From contig WLWT01000001.1 in assembly GCA_012103455.1 (NCBI GenBank), positions 4,223,288 to 4,287,287 of the forward strand: a DNA stretch of 64,000 nt, given 5' to 3'. The translations under genes and the position numbers were made by a program. Position 1 is the first letter of the stretch; every line of letters starts with the position of its first letter. The notes under the pieces were generated by a model that saw nothing but the letters and a program-made list of their open reading frames with translations, had not been told where the DNA came from and made no database searches. Source of the DNA: Gammaproteobacteria bacterium. GTDB taxonomy: Bacteria; Pseudomonadota; Gammaproteobacteria; HK1. Positions 1 to 7,933 of this stretch are shown one piece after another.

Positions 1-99
1 AAAGAGATAGAAGAAGATCAAAATACCGCTCTAGGCATCATAATCGGTTCGTGTTTTATCGCTCTTTCCATCATTATCGCAGCGGCCATAGTGGGCTAA
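1..99 (+). CDS. C-terminal end of a DUF350 family membrane protein (partial)
   Basis: The frame open from base 1 ends at TAA 97-99 and gives about 32 residues: a short charged stretch, then one hydrophobic membrane segment (core ALGIIIGSCFIALSIIIAAA). This looks like the last helix of the small multi-helix DUF350 membrane proteins. These are often found just upstream of membrane-type spermidine synthases, as here. The start and most of the gene lie outside the window. The family call rests on this short tail and on the neighbour, so it is tentative. Confidence 0.5.
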   Translation, partial: KEIEEDQNTALGIIIGSCFIALSIIIAAAIVG

Positions 100-219
100 A
101 CTCCATCACTCTACCCGCCTGTAGACTTGGCCCCCGCCTGTAGATTTAGCCAATGGGTGCGATACGCTGCACCCACTGTCCAGGCGCAAAGCTCCGCGAT
201 ACCCCACGGCCATTTCTCC

Positions 220-1782
220 ATGAGCCATGAAGCGAGCACCGAGGAGCTGGCGGCCAACGCCCGGGTACCGCTACTGGCGGGGACTTTCGTCATCGCCGTG
301 TGCGGCTTGGTCTACCAACTCCTGGCCGGCACCATCTCGAGCTATCTGCTAGGGGACTCGGTTTTTCAGTTCTCCCTGGTCATCGGCGTATTCATGGCGG
401 CGATGGGCGCCGGCGCTTTTTGGTCGCGGCATATTCGCGGCAATCTCGCCGGCGCCTTTGTTACCATTCAAGTGGTGCTGGGCATCCTGGGAGGGTTTAG
501 TGCCGCGCTGCTATTGTTCGCCTTCAGTGCGCTCGCCAACTACGAGACTATTTTGCTATTCGTGCTCATCAGCACCGGAACCCTGGTGGGACTGGAAATC
601 CCTCTCATCGTACGCCTGCTACGCGAAGAGCAATCCTTGCGGGTCAATCTGTCCAGCGTGCTCAGCCTGGACTATGCCGGCGCCTTAGTGGCCGCGCTTT
701 TATTTCCCTTGGTATTGGTACCGCAACTGGGCCTCATTCGCACGTCATTGTTATTCGGCTTATTGAATGTTGCCGTAGGCGTGCTGGCGTTGAAAGCTCT
801 GCATCATTTGATTCCCCGCCCGCGGGCTCACTACTTCTACACATGCGCGGCGGCCACCGCGCTACTAATAAGCTTCATCGGGGCAGAATCCATCGAACGC
901 TTCTTCGAGACCCGCTTATACACAGGCACCATCGTTCATGCGGAGACTACGCCCTATCAACGTATCGTCATTACCGCTGACGGCGCTGAGACCAACCTCT
1001 TTTTAAATGGTGGATTGCAGTTCAGCACCATTGATGAATACCGTTATCACGAAGCTCTAGTCCATCCGGCCATGACCATCGCCGAACGTCATCTAAAGGT
1101 ACTCATATTGGGTGGAGGCGATGGCTTGGCTCTGCGCGAAGTGCTGCGCTATGGTGATGTAACATCGGTCACTTTAGTGGACCTAGATCCACGGGTGACG
1201 GAATTATTCTCCCGCAACGCACGGCTTGCGAGGCTCAACAACGGCGCTTTTGCCGATGGGCGTGTCAAAGTCATCAACGCGGACGCGGGCAAATTCATCG
1301 AGAACAACACCGGTATATTCGACGTCATTATCGTGGACCTGCCGGATCCGCGTGACGTCAATTTAAGCCGCCTTTATACCAAGACGTTTTACACACAGCT
1401 CAGCAAAAGGCTCGCTGCCGGCGGCATACTCGTCACCCAAGCGACCTCGCCTTTTTTTGCCCGTGAGGCGTTTTGGTCTATCGTGAGTACCTTGGAAGCG
1501 GTGCCCTCACCCTACCAACAGGCGCACACGCTCAGCGTCGTGCCATATCATACTTACGTGCCAACTTTTGGCGAATGGGGATTTGCCGCTGCCTCGCCCC
1601 GTACCATAGACTGGGCACGCGCTCGAGCAGTGGTGCCTACGCGGTACTTGAACGCGCAAACGTTGGCACAGATGCCGGCGTTTCCACCCGATATTGCACG
1701 CATCGAGGTGGATATCAATTCAATTCAGACCCATCAACTGACCCGCTACTACGAACTCGGCTGGTCACGATGGTACCGGTAA
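220..1782 (+). CDS. speE: membrane-fused polyamine aminopropyltransferase (spermidine synthase-like)
   Basis: This is a 520-residue two-part protein. The first ~230 residues hold about seven hydrophobic helices (from VPLLAGTFVIAVCGLVYQLL on). The second half is a class I SAM-type fold of the spermidine synthase family, with the nucleotide-binding loop VLILGGGDG near residue 298, the acidic strand VTLVDLDPR after it and the motif IIVDLPDPRD further on. The family transfers aminopropyl groups from decarboxylated SAM to putrescine-like amines; membrane-fused members are common, but their substrates are often unproven. The ATG at 220 is preferred over an in-frame TTG at 127, whose extra 31 residues do not look conserved. 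It follows a DUF350 protein and precedes argA by 21 bp. Confidence 0.85.
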   Translation: MSHEASTEELAANARVPLLAGTFVIAVCGLVYQLLAGTISSYLLGDSVFQFSLVIGVFMAAMGAGAFWSRHIRGNLAGAFVTIQVVLGILGGFSAALLLFAFSALANYETILLFVLISTGTLVGLEIPLIVRLLREEQSLRVNLSSVLSLDYAGALVAALLFPLVLVPQLGLIRTSLLFGLLNVAVGVLALKALHHLIPRPRAHYFYTCAAATALLISFIGAESIERFFETRLYTGTIVHAETTPYQRIVITADGAETNLFLNGGLQFSTIDEYRYHEALVHPAMTIAERHLKVLILGGGDGLALREVLRYGDVTSVTLVDLDPRVTELFSRNARLARLNNGAFADGRVKVINADAGKFIENNTGIFDVIIVDLPDPRDVNLSRLYTKTFYTQLSKRLAAGGILVTQATSPFFAREAFWSIVSTLEAVPSPYQQAHTLSVVPYHTYVPTFGEWGFAAASPRTIDWARARAVVPTRYLNAQTLAQMPAFPPDIARIEVDINSIQTHQLTRYYELGWSRWYR

Positions 1783-1803
1783 AAAGCGCTCCGGTGTTTT
1801 TGC

Positions 1804-3135
1804 ATGAATAGCGATCACATCCATTGGTTTAGATCTGCCGCGCCGTACATCAATAAACACACAGACCAAGTCCTGGTGGTTCATCTAAGCGGTACCGTCA
1901 TTGCATCGGAACGCTTCACCTTCTTGATCCACGATTTAGCATTACTCAACTCGCTGGGTATCAAAATCGTCCTGGTTTTCGGCGCACGGCCACAGATCGA
2001 CCGGCGGCTCGCAATGTCCGGCCACTCATCGAGCTATGTGAACAACAACCGCATCACCGACGCGGCGGCCCTATCGTGCATTAAGGAAGTCGTAGGCGCA
2101 CTGCGCTTGGAGTTGGAGGCGCGCCTTTCCATGGGCGCGGCGAACTCGCCAATGGCGGGCGCACGCCTTCGTGTGGTATCGGGTAACTACGTGGCCGCCC
2201 GCCCGGTGGGCGTACGCAACGGCGTGGATCACCAATACACAGGAGAAGTGCGGCGCGTGGATACCGGCAGCCTGATACGCTCGCTCGCCGATCAATGCAT
2301 AGTATTATTGTCGCCCCTTGGTTTTTCACCCACCGGCGAAGTATTCAACATAAAGTCGGAAGACGTGGCCACCGCCACCGCGGTTGCCCTAGGCGCCGCC
2401 AAACTCATTCTTATCAGTCACGGCACTGGCGCGAGCACCTCGCGAGATGAAGTCGGTGCGCAGCTCACGCTGAGTGACGCCCGCGGTCTCATCGACGAGC
2501 GGCGCCGCAAGAGCGCCAATACCGAGCGCGGCGGCGATGATCCGCTAACCCGGCAACTGGATGCCGCCGTGCACGCCTGCAATAACGGTGTCACCCGCGC
2601 TCACCTATTGGACCACCGCATTGACGGCGCATTGCTGCTGGAACTCTTTACCCGCGACGGCGTGGGTACGATGGTGAGTGCGGATGATTACGACAGCAAA
2701 CGACAAGCCACCATCGACGACGTGGCCGGTATTTTAAAACTGATAGAACCGCTTGAATTGGAGGGCGTTTTGGTGCGCCGCTCGCGCGATAAGCTAGAGC
2801 GCGAAATCGATCGCTTTACCGTGATGGAAAGAGACGGCGCCATCATCGCCTGCGCCGCGCTTTACCGTTTCGCCAATACCCAAGCCATGGAACTCGCCTG
2901 CCTGGCAGTACACCCGCATTACCGCCAAAGCGAGCGGGGCGATATCTTGCTGGCAGACCTTGAAAAGACAGCCAAAGAGGCCGGCGCAACTACCTTGTTC
3001 GTACTGACTACCCGCACGGCTCAATGGTTTATTGAACGGGGTTTTGAACCCTCGGACATCGATTCATTGCCGGTGGAACGAAAAACGCTATACAACTATC
3101 AGAGACGGTCTAGAGTTCTCAGCAAGACGCTGTAG
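1804..3135 (+). CDS. argA: amino-acid N-acetyltransferase (N-acetylglutamate synthase)
   Basis: The 443-residue product has the classical bacterial ArgA layout. An amino-acid-kinase-like domain covers about residues 25-285 (KIVLVFGARPQIDRRL near residue 60, then LLSPLGFSPTGEVFNI). A GNAT acetyltransferase domain covers about 300-440 (acetyl-CoA region CLAVHPHYRQSERGDILL). The enzyme acetylates glutamate with acetyl-CoA, the first step of arginine synthesis, and the kinase-like domain is the arginine-sensing part. Length matches the E. coli enzyme (443). It lies 21 bp after the aminopropyltransferase gene, so the two may be co-transcribed. A truncated MITE lies about 160 bp downstream. Confidence 0.93.
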   Translation: MNSDHIHWFRSAAPYINKHTDQVLVVHLSGTVIASERFTFLIHDLALLNSLGIKIVLVFGARPQIDRRLAMSGHSSSYVNNNRITDAAALSCIKEVVGALRLELEARLSMGAANSPMAGARLRVVSGNYVAARPVGVRNGVDHQYTGEVRRVDTGSLIRSLADQCIVLLSPLGFSPTGEVFNIKSEDVATATAVALGAAKLILISHGTGASTSRDEVGAQLTLSDARGLIDERRRKSANTERGGDDPLTRQLDAAVHACNNGVTRAHLLDHRIDGALLLELFTRDGVGTMVSADDYDSKRQATIDDVAGILKLIEPLELEGVLVRRSRDKLEREIDRFTVMERDGAIIACAALYRFANTQAMELACLAVHPHYRQSERGDILLADLEKTAKEAGATTLFVLTTRTAQWFIERGFEPSDIDSLPVERKTLYNYQRRSRVLSKTL

Positions 3136-3295
3136 TCCACCTGTCATGGCATGCTCTCAATATGATGTACCTAAGCAGCTAGATCAAACCCATAAACGAG
3201 TATCCGTGTGTGCCAACCCACGCAATGACAGAACGGCTTGAGCCCCAGCCTCCTTCCAGCGCATGCCTCAATTGCATAGGCGCTGCTTAACCAAT

Positions 3296-3367
3296 GGGCA
3301 CCTCTAAAAATAGTCATTGTTTCGTGAATGTAAGGAAGCACCGCGCGCACAACCGCAGTGTATAGGT
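3296..3367. mobile_element. MITE copy 1 (truncated)
   Basis: Starts with GGGCACCTCTAAAAATAG and matches the first ~72 bp of the 140-bp element seen at 45438-45578 and 59113-59253, including the blocks GGAAGCACCGCGCGCACAAC and GCAGTGTATAGGT. After about 3367 the sequence diverges and the other inverted end is missing. It is therefore a deletion derivative lying between argA and the integron-like cassette. Confidence 0.75.
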
Positions 3368-3461
3368 CATCACTGCTATTCCATAGAGCATACTAACTTT
3401 TTGAAATTTATGGAAAAACTGTTTTCATGTCCAATCATTGCTCATGCCGTTACTTTTGTTG

Positions 3462-3523
3462 CCCTAATGCCTTTGTAAACGGCGAGCCACACAGTGGCGA
3501 TCCGGTGCAGCTACTTGTTAGGT
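3462..3523 (-). other. attC-like recombination site B (3' end of the cassette)
   Basis: On the minus strand this ~62-bp imperfect palindrome begins ACCTAAC (an exact R'' core, RYYYAAC) and ends ATTAGGG (a degenerate GTTRRRY core). Between them CGGATCGCCA and TGGCTCGCCG can pair around a CTGTG loop. The TAG stop of the DUF2442 gene lies inside the site, five bases after the R'' core; such placement is typical of integron gene cassettes. The outer bases GCCC and GGGC extend the pairing. The match is weaker than at site A. Confidence 0.5.
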
Positions 3524-3768
3524 GCGGGCGCCCCTCGCAGCAGCCCCTCGGTGCTAAGGTCTTCGTCGAGATCCGGCCAATGAATACCATAACCACCACC
3601 ACAAATTTCCCACTTTTGAAGAGCTTCCTTTGAGCCGTTAGCAAGCCGGGGAAACCACTCTATCGGAACTGAAATTTGGCGGCCGTCTTTCAGACCAACA
3701 ACGAGAGAGTCATTGGCAAATGAAATCGAATTGACACGCTCATCAGCGTTCAGCGCCAAAGTACCCAT
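3511..3768 (-). CDS. DUF2442 family protein (probable antitoxin-like partner)
   Basis: An 85-residue protein of the DUF2442 type, with the core LVVGLKDGRQISVPIEWFPR about residues 21-40. DUF2442 proteins are usually encoded right after a DUF4160 gene, and such pairs are often annotated as putative toxin-antitoxin modules, though the activity is rarely shown. The start at 3768 is chosen because GAGGAG stands seven bases before that ATG; an in-frame start 15 bases upstream lacks such a site. The gene overlaps the DUF4160 gene by 26 bases, so translation is probably coupled. Its stop codon lies inside an attC-like palindrome, which suggests a mobile cassette. Confidence 0.75.
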   Translation of the reverse strand: MGTLALNADERVNSISFANDSLVVGLKDGRQISVPIEWFPRLANGSKEALQKWEICGGGYGIHWPDLDEDLSTEGLLRGAPAPNK

Positions 3769-3985
3769 ACCACTTCTCCTCAAAAAACGATTGATTTAAG
3801 CCAATGATATCGCGAATCCGCTTCAATTCGTGAGCCGGATACCCAATGTTACGCGCCAATCCTATAGGATTTAGCCAAAATTTAGCTGAGCAATCATCCC
3901 GATCCACATGAACATGAGGAGGCTCACCGGGTTCGTGGCTGTACCAATAAAAACGATATGGCCCTTCTCTCGGAATTGTCGGCAC
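3743..3985 (-). CDS. DUF4160 family protein (probable toxin-like partner)
   Basis: About 80 residues from a GTG start. The N-terminus VPTIPREGPYRFYWYSHEPG followed by EPPHVHVDRD is the family signature, with its PPH.H motif. The C-terminal part contains LNQSFFEEKWYGYFG. Families of this kind pair with DUF2442 and are suspected toxin-antitoxin systems. The GTG at 3985 is preferred because family members begin with this PTI motif; an in-frame ATG at 4027 would add 14 residues translated from the attC-like palindrome. The leader between recombination site A and the GTG is only about 14 bases, as in integron cassettes. No promoter of its own is evident. Confidence 0.75.
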   Translation of the reverse strand: MPTIPREGPYRFYWYSHEPGEPPHVHVDRDDCSAKFWLNPIGLARNIGYPAHELKRIRDIIGLNQSFFEEKWYGYFGAER

Positions 3986-3999
3986 AATGTTCGCCTGGC

Positions 4000-4092
4000 A
4001 CCTAACGACCACCATAACCGGGAGCAAAAAGCAGGGCGACGAGGGACGAGGAGCTATGCTTTTTGCGATCCGTGTTTATGGCTTTGTTAGCA
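4000..4092 (-). other. attC-like recombination site A (5' boundary of the cassette)
   Basis: A 93-bp imperfect palindrome. On the minus strand it runs from TGCTAAC (4092-4086) to GTTAGGT (4006-4000); the second fits the integron R' core GTTRRRY at all seven positions. The outer arms pair (CTAAC with GTTAG, GCCATAA with TTATGGT) and an inner perfect 10-bp arm pairs GCAAAAAGCA with TGCTTTTTGC around a ~23-base loop. Core ends, nested arms and size fit an attC site. Its R' core lies 14 bases before the DUF4160 start. Confidence 0.6.
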
Positions 4093-4099
4093 TTACTAT

Positions 4100-4231
4100 T
4101 TAATTCAGTTCCGACCCTTGCTTTTTAATTTGCTCTAACATTTGATCACGTAAGCCTGTGACTGCTGTATTGATTGCTCCGATGCTCAACACCCTGTCAC
4201 AGTCATGGTAAGCAAAATTCCGTTGACTCAC
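4100..4231 (-). CDS. 43-codon open frame overlapping the lapB stop
   Basis: A GTG whose bases overlap the lapB TGA (GTGA, 4-nt overlap) opens a 43-codon frame ending eight bases before attC-like site A. The product begins MSQRNFAYHDCDRVLSIGAI and ends LRDQMLEQIKKQGSELN; the second half looks like an amphipathic helix. A purine-rich GAGGGA lies in the end of lapB just before it. No family is recognised. It may be a real translationally coupled small protein, or the remaining C-terminus of an older cassette gene, since cassette genes end next to attC. Not proven to be coding. Confidence 0.35.
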   Translation of the reverse strand: MSQRNFAYHDCDRVLSIGAINTAVTGLRDQMLEQIKKQGSELN

Positions 4232-5400
4232 TCTCCCTCAACACCCTGTATCGGTTTGACGGAACTCCAGTGCTTGCAGCCCGGGCATTGCCAGTGCAGC
4301 GACTTGGCTGGGAAGCCACAGTCGTTGCATTGATACACTGGCCGGTTAGATAGTAACTTCTCGGTCAGATCGAGCAACACTTGTAGCTGCGACGCTGAGG
4401 CAAGTGGCGCAGACTTGAGTTCCAGTTCTATGAGGCGGTGCAAGCCGCGCACCGATGGGCGCCGGCGCAGATGCTCGCGCACGAACGCAGCCGCCGCTTG
4501 CGCCCCTTCGCTCGCCTCTATCAGATGGGCCAGCGCAAGCATCGCAGTAGTACCACCGTGGACATCCAACAGCCGGCGCAGATAAACCGCTAGTTCACCC
4601 TCCTGCCGCAGCACTGCCGCGCTCTTTGCAAGGCGCGGCACCACCTCTGGAAGATAGGTGGCATCTTGTTCTTCGACCTGCCGCCAAGACGCTATAGCCT
4701 GCCCGTGCTTACCCTGCTGCTGCAAAATATCGCCTTGCAAAAGACTGGCGCGGGCACACTTGGCGTGTGCATCAAGCGAGTGGCCGATGCTCTGCAGTGC
4801 CTTACCATGGTCTTCGCTCTGGCGCTGTCCCTCCGCCAGCTCACACCAATAGTGGGCGATCACCAATCCCATATTCCCATGTCCGGCTGCCTCCATAGCC
4901 TGCGCGTAAACAATGGCCTTCGGCCAATCCTTCTCCTGCTCATAGATATCGATGAGATGCTGCAAGGCGAGCAGTTTGTGCGTGCGCGCTTCGACCAGCT
5001 CCTTAAAAAGATCTTCGGCGCGGTCCAACAGGCCGGCGCTTAAGTAATCCTGTCCAAGCTCCAATACTGCATCGAAACGTGCATCAGCGCCGGCTGTTTC
5101 GTGCGCGATCAGGTTTTGGTGAATACGGATAGCCCGATCGACCTCGCCGCGCCGACGATACAGATTACCCAGCGCAAGATGGGTTTCAGTGGTTGCGGAA
5201 TCGACCTCAAGCGCCCGGATAAAAGTATCGAGCGCCTTATCCGGTTGTTCGTTGAGGAGGTAATTAAAACCTTTGACATATTCGGAGCGAAGGCCCGAAG
5301 CAGGCCTCGATACCGCCCCTTTTGCGCTGCGGGTAGCGGCAAACCATCCCGACCAAGCGGCCACCGGCAATAGCAACCACAGCAGCCATTCCACGGACAC
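4228..5400 (-). CDS. lapB: lipopolysaccharide assembly protein B
   Basis: A 390-residue protein with an N-terminal membrane anchor (VEWLLWLLLPVAAWSGWFAA), then a cytoplasmic row of TPR helices (about residues 40-330; for example EVDSATTETHLALGNLYRRR). A C-terminal rubredoxin-like zinc module carries two CxxC pairs (YQCNDCGF and WQCPGCKHW). LapB is the inner-membrane adaptor that controls FtsH turnover of LpxC and so the LPS/phospholipid balance. It lies downstream of ihfB as in relatives, but the usual small partner LapA is missing: the 173 bp between the genes cannot hold it. Length matches E. coli LapB (389). Confidence 0.93.
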   Translation of the reverse strand: MSVEWLLWLLLPVAAWSGWFAATRSAKGAVSRPASGLRSEYVKGFNYLLNEQPDKALDTFIRALEVDSATTETHLALGNLYRRRGEVDRAIRIHQNLIAHETAGADARFDAVLELGQDYLSAGLLDRAEDLFKELVEARTHKLLALQHLIDIYEQEKDWPKAIVYAQAMEAAGHGNMGLVIAHYWCELAEGQRQSEDHGKALQSIGHSLDAHAKCARASLLQGDILQQQGKHGQAIASWRQVEEQDATYLPEVVPRLAKSAAVLRQEGELAVYLRRLLDVHGGTTAMLALAHLIEASEGAQAAAAFVREHLRRRPSVRGLHRLIELELKSAPLASASQLQVLLDLTEKLLSNRPVYQCNDCGFPAKSLHWQCPGCKHWSSVKPIQGVEGE

Positions 5401-5573
5401 CTATACCTCGCAACCTTATGCGCGACAGTGCCCGGCCAGCGGGTTCGCTGTCAATTGCCGTGAGCGCCTCGAATTCACCTTTGTCCCGAATAGCCGATGG
5501 CCCGCCCTTCGCGCCCTCAGGCAAACACGCGGCACGCAGTCAGGTAACGTCGTCGCTAGCCGTCATCGTAACG

Positions 5574-5897
5574 TCACTGCCAACCCGGGTCACTACCTGC
5601 ATCGCCGATGGTACGGTACGCTTCATCGACCCTTTCGCGCAGCTCCTTACCCGGTTTGAAGTGCGGTACGTACTTAGCGGGCAGAGACACGGGAGCACCG
5701 GTCTTCGGATTGCGTCCTACACGCCCTGGCCTATAATGTAACGAGAAGCTGCCGAAGCCGCGAATCTCAATCCTCTCACCACCAGCAAGGCGCTGTGCCA
5801 TCAGCTCCAATATCGTTTTCACCGCCAACTCGATGTCCCGATAAGCGAGCTGTGTTTGCTGCTGCGCGATGCGTTCTATCAACTCCGATTTGGTCAT
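5574..5897 (-). CDS. ihfB: integration host factor subunit beta
   Basis: A 107-residue HU/IHF-family DNA-bending protein starting MTKSELIERIAQQQTQLAYR. The DNA-intercalating arm with its proline is visible as VGRNPKTGAPVSLPAKYVPH, and the signature GERIEIRGFGSFSLHYR precedes it. IHF beta pairs with IHF alpha to bend DNA at specific sites in replication, recombination and transcription. An in-frame ATG 42 bases upstream would add 14 residues unlike the family, so 5897 is used. Its normal place after rpsA is kept, but a 140-bp MITE stands between them. The C-terminus is about 10 residues longer than usual. Confidence 0.93.
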   Translation of the reverse strand: MTKSELIERIAQQQTQLAYRDIELAVKTILELMAQRLAGGERIEIRGFGSFSLHYRPGRVGRNPKTGAPVSLPAKYVPHFKPGKELRERVDEAYRTIGDAGSDPGWQ

Positions 5898-6023
5898 GCT
5901 TTTCCCAGCCGTTTGGACTTCTTCAAATGTCATGTCCAAGCGACCCTGTTTGTAATGGCGTCCACCCGTTCACTGGCGAACACCACCCCCTCTTGCCAGC
6001 CTCTTCGTGCCAGTCTTTTTATC

Positions 6024-6163
6024 GGGCACCTCTAAAAATGCACTTTTTCCGCGATTGCGGCGTCAGCGCCGTGCTCGAATCCTCAGGTATGAGCTATACA
6101 CTGCGGTTCTGCGCGCGGTGCTTCCTTGCACTCACGAAACAATGACTATTTTTAGCGGTGCCC
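6024..6163. mobile_element. MITE copy 2 (140 bp), abutting the rpsA stop codon
   Basis: Complete copy bounded by GGGCACCTCTAAAAAT and the inverted end ATTTTTAGCGGTGCCC. Flanking 4-mers TATC and TACC agree at three of four bases, as expected for an aged 4-bp target duplication. Its last base touches the TAG stop of rpsA (6163-6165). It has the same orientation as copy 4 and lies between rpsA and ihfB. No transposase is encoded. Confidence 0.8.
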
Positions 6164-7833
6164 TACCGTCTGTTGAGCTGCTCTTTCATCAGATCGCCCA
6201 ACGTGCCGCCACCACTCGATCCAGAATCGGTGTATTCCTCTATAGCAGCCGCCTCCTCATCGGATTCCTTCGCCTTGATGGAAAGCGAGACAACCCGCTT
6301 CTTGCGATCCACGCCGACGAATTTAGCTTCGATCTCCTCTCCCTCATTCAGGATAGACCGTGCATCGTCAACGCGCTCGCGCGATAGCTCGGAGGCACGC
6401 AAATAACCTTCAACGCCCTCGACCAATGCGATGACAGCGCCTTTGGCATCAACCTCTGCCACCATACCGCGTACCACCGAACCGCGTGTATTGGTGGTCA
6501 GGAAGCTAGAGAACGGATCCGCGTCCAATTGCTTGATGCCAAGAGAGATGCGCTCTCGTTCGGCATCGATGGCGAGCACCATGGTCTCCAGTTCATCGCT
6601 TTTTTTGTAACCGCGGATGGCCTCTTCGCCGGCATCGTTCCAAGAGATGTCCGACAAATGCACCAAACCGTCTATACCGCCGTCCAGGCCGATGAAAACC
6701 CCGAAGTCGGTAATCGACTTAATTTTGCCGAAGACCCGGTCGCCTTTGTTGTGGTTGGCGGCAAAGTCTTCCCATGGATTCGGCTGGCACTGCTTGATAC
6801 CCAGCGAAATGCGGCGGCGCTCCTCGTCCACATCGAGCACCATAACTTCCACTTCATCGCCGATCTGAACGACCTTGGAAGGATGGATATTTTTGTTGGT
6901 CCAATCCATCTCGGAGACGTGCACCAGGCCTTCGACGCCTTCTTCTATTTCAACAAAACAGCCATAATCGGCGATGTTGGTCACCTTGCCGATAATGCGG
7001 CTACTCTCCGGATAGCGCCGGGAGATATTGACCCACGGATCCTCGCCCAGTTGCTTGAGACCCAGCGATACGCGGTTGCGTTCGCGGTCGAACTTGAGCA
7101 CTTTCACTTCCAATTCTTCGCCCACATTGACCACTTCGGTGGGATGTTTAACCCGCTTCCAGGCCATGTCGGTGATGTGCAGCAAGCCGTCTATACCGCC
7201 CAGATCCACAAAAGCGCCGTAGTCGGTGAGATTCTTGACCACGCCCGGCAACTGCGCACCCTCTTGCAAATTAGCGAGCAACGCTTCGCGCTCAGCCGAA
7301 TTCTCGCTTTCCACCACGGCGCGGCGCGAGACCACGACGTTGTTGCGGCGCTGGTCCAGTTTGATGACTTTGAAGTCCAGCGGTTTACCTTCCAGGTAGG
7401 TGGTATCGCGCACTGGACGTACATCCACTAGGGAGCCGGGCAAAAAAGCGCGAATGTCGTCTATATCGACGGTAAAACCACCTTTGACCTTACCGTTGAT
7501 AATACCGGTAATGGTCTCCTGCGCTTCAAACGCTTTTTCCAAGCGTGTCCACGCTTGCGCGCGCTTGGCTTTTTCACGCGACAAACGCGTTTCACCAAAC
7601 CCGTCCTCGACGGCATCCAGCGCCACTTCGACTTCATCACCAACGGCAACCTCCAGATCGCCCCCATCGTTCTTGAACTGAACGATGGGGATCATCGATT
7701 CGGATTTGAGGCCCGCGTTGACGATGACGTAGTCTGACCTTATATCCATCACCATACCGGTGAGGATTGAACCAGGCCGCATCTTCTTTTCGACCTGACT
7801 CTGTTCGAACATTTCTGCGAAGCTAACGCTCAT
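6163..7833 (-). CDS. rpsA: 30S ribosomal protein S1
   Basis: A 556-residue protein with six S1 RNA-binding domains in a row, recognisable from repeated blocks such as VVKNLTDYGAFVDLGGIDGL, VTNIADYGCFVEIEEGVEGL and IKSITDFGVFIGLDGGIDGL. S1 binds mRNA and helps deliver it to the small ribosomal subunit. Start MSVSFAEMFEQSQ is typical and the length matches gammaproteobacterial S1 (about 557). It sits between cmk and ihfB, its usual place. The 100-bp gap to cmk probably carries a promoter and the leader where S1 regulates itself, but no clear boxes were picked out. A MITE begins right at the stop codon. Confidence 0.97.
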   Translation of the reverse strand: MSVSFAEMFEQSQVEKKMRPGSILTGMVMDIRSDYVIVNAGLKSESMIPIVQFKNDGGDLEVAVGDEVEVALDAVEDGFGETRLSREKAKRAQAWTRLEKAFEAQETITGIINGKVKGGFTVDIDDIRAFLPGSLVDVRPVRDTTYLEGKPLDFKVIKLDQRRNNVVVSRRAVVESENSAEREALLANLQEGAQLPGVVKNLTDYGAFVDLGGIDGLLHITDMAWKRVKHPTEVVNVGEELEVKVLKFDRERNRVSLGLKQLGEDPWVNISRRYPESSRIIGKVTNIADYGCFVEIEEGVEGLVHVSEMDWTNKNIHPSKVVQIGDEVEVMVLDVDEERRRISLGIKQCQPNPWEDFAANHNKGDRVFGKIKSITDFGVFIGLDGGIDGLVHLSDISWNDAGEEAIRGYKKSDELETMVLAIDAERERISLGIKQLDADPFSSFLTTNTRGSVVRGMVAEVDAKGAVIALVEGVEGYLRASELSRERVDDARSILNEGEEIEAKFVGVDRKKRVVSLSIKAKESDEEAAAIEEYTDSGSSGGGTLGDLMKEQLNRR

Positions 7834-7933
7834 TAGGGATTGCTCAGTGACACTTGTCGCACGGGTAATACATTAAAACAGCCCTCGCAGCGCCCGCATT
7901 CGCTACTCTAGGAACACTGGTTGTTTGTCGCTC

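Noticed and set aside
5264..5573. Open frame after ihfB considered as lapA
   Set aside because: Most of it lies antiparallel or out of frame over lapB, and it lacks the two membrane helices of LapA.
6529..7431. 300-codon open frame on the plus strand opposite rpsA
   Set aside because: It mirrors the S1 domain repeats on the other strand and has no independent start signal or family features; S1 is certain on the minus strand.
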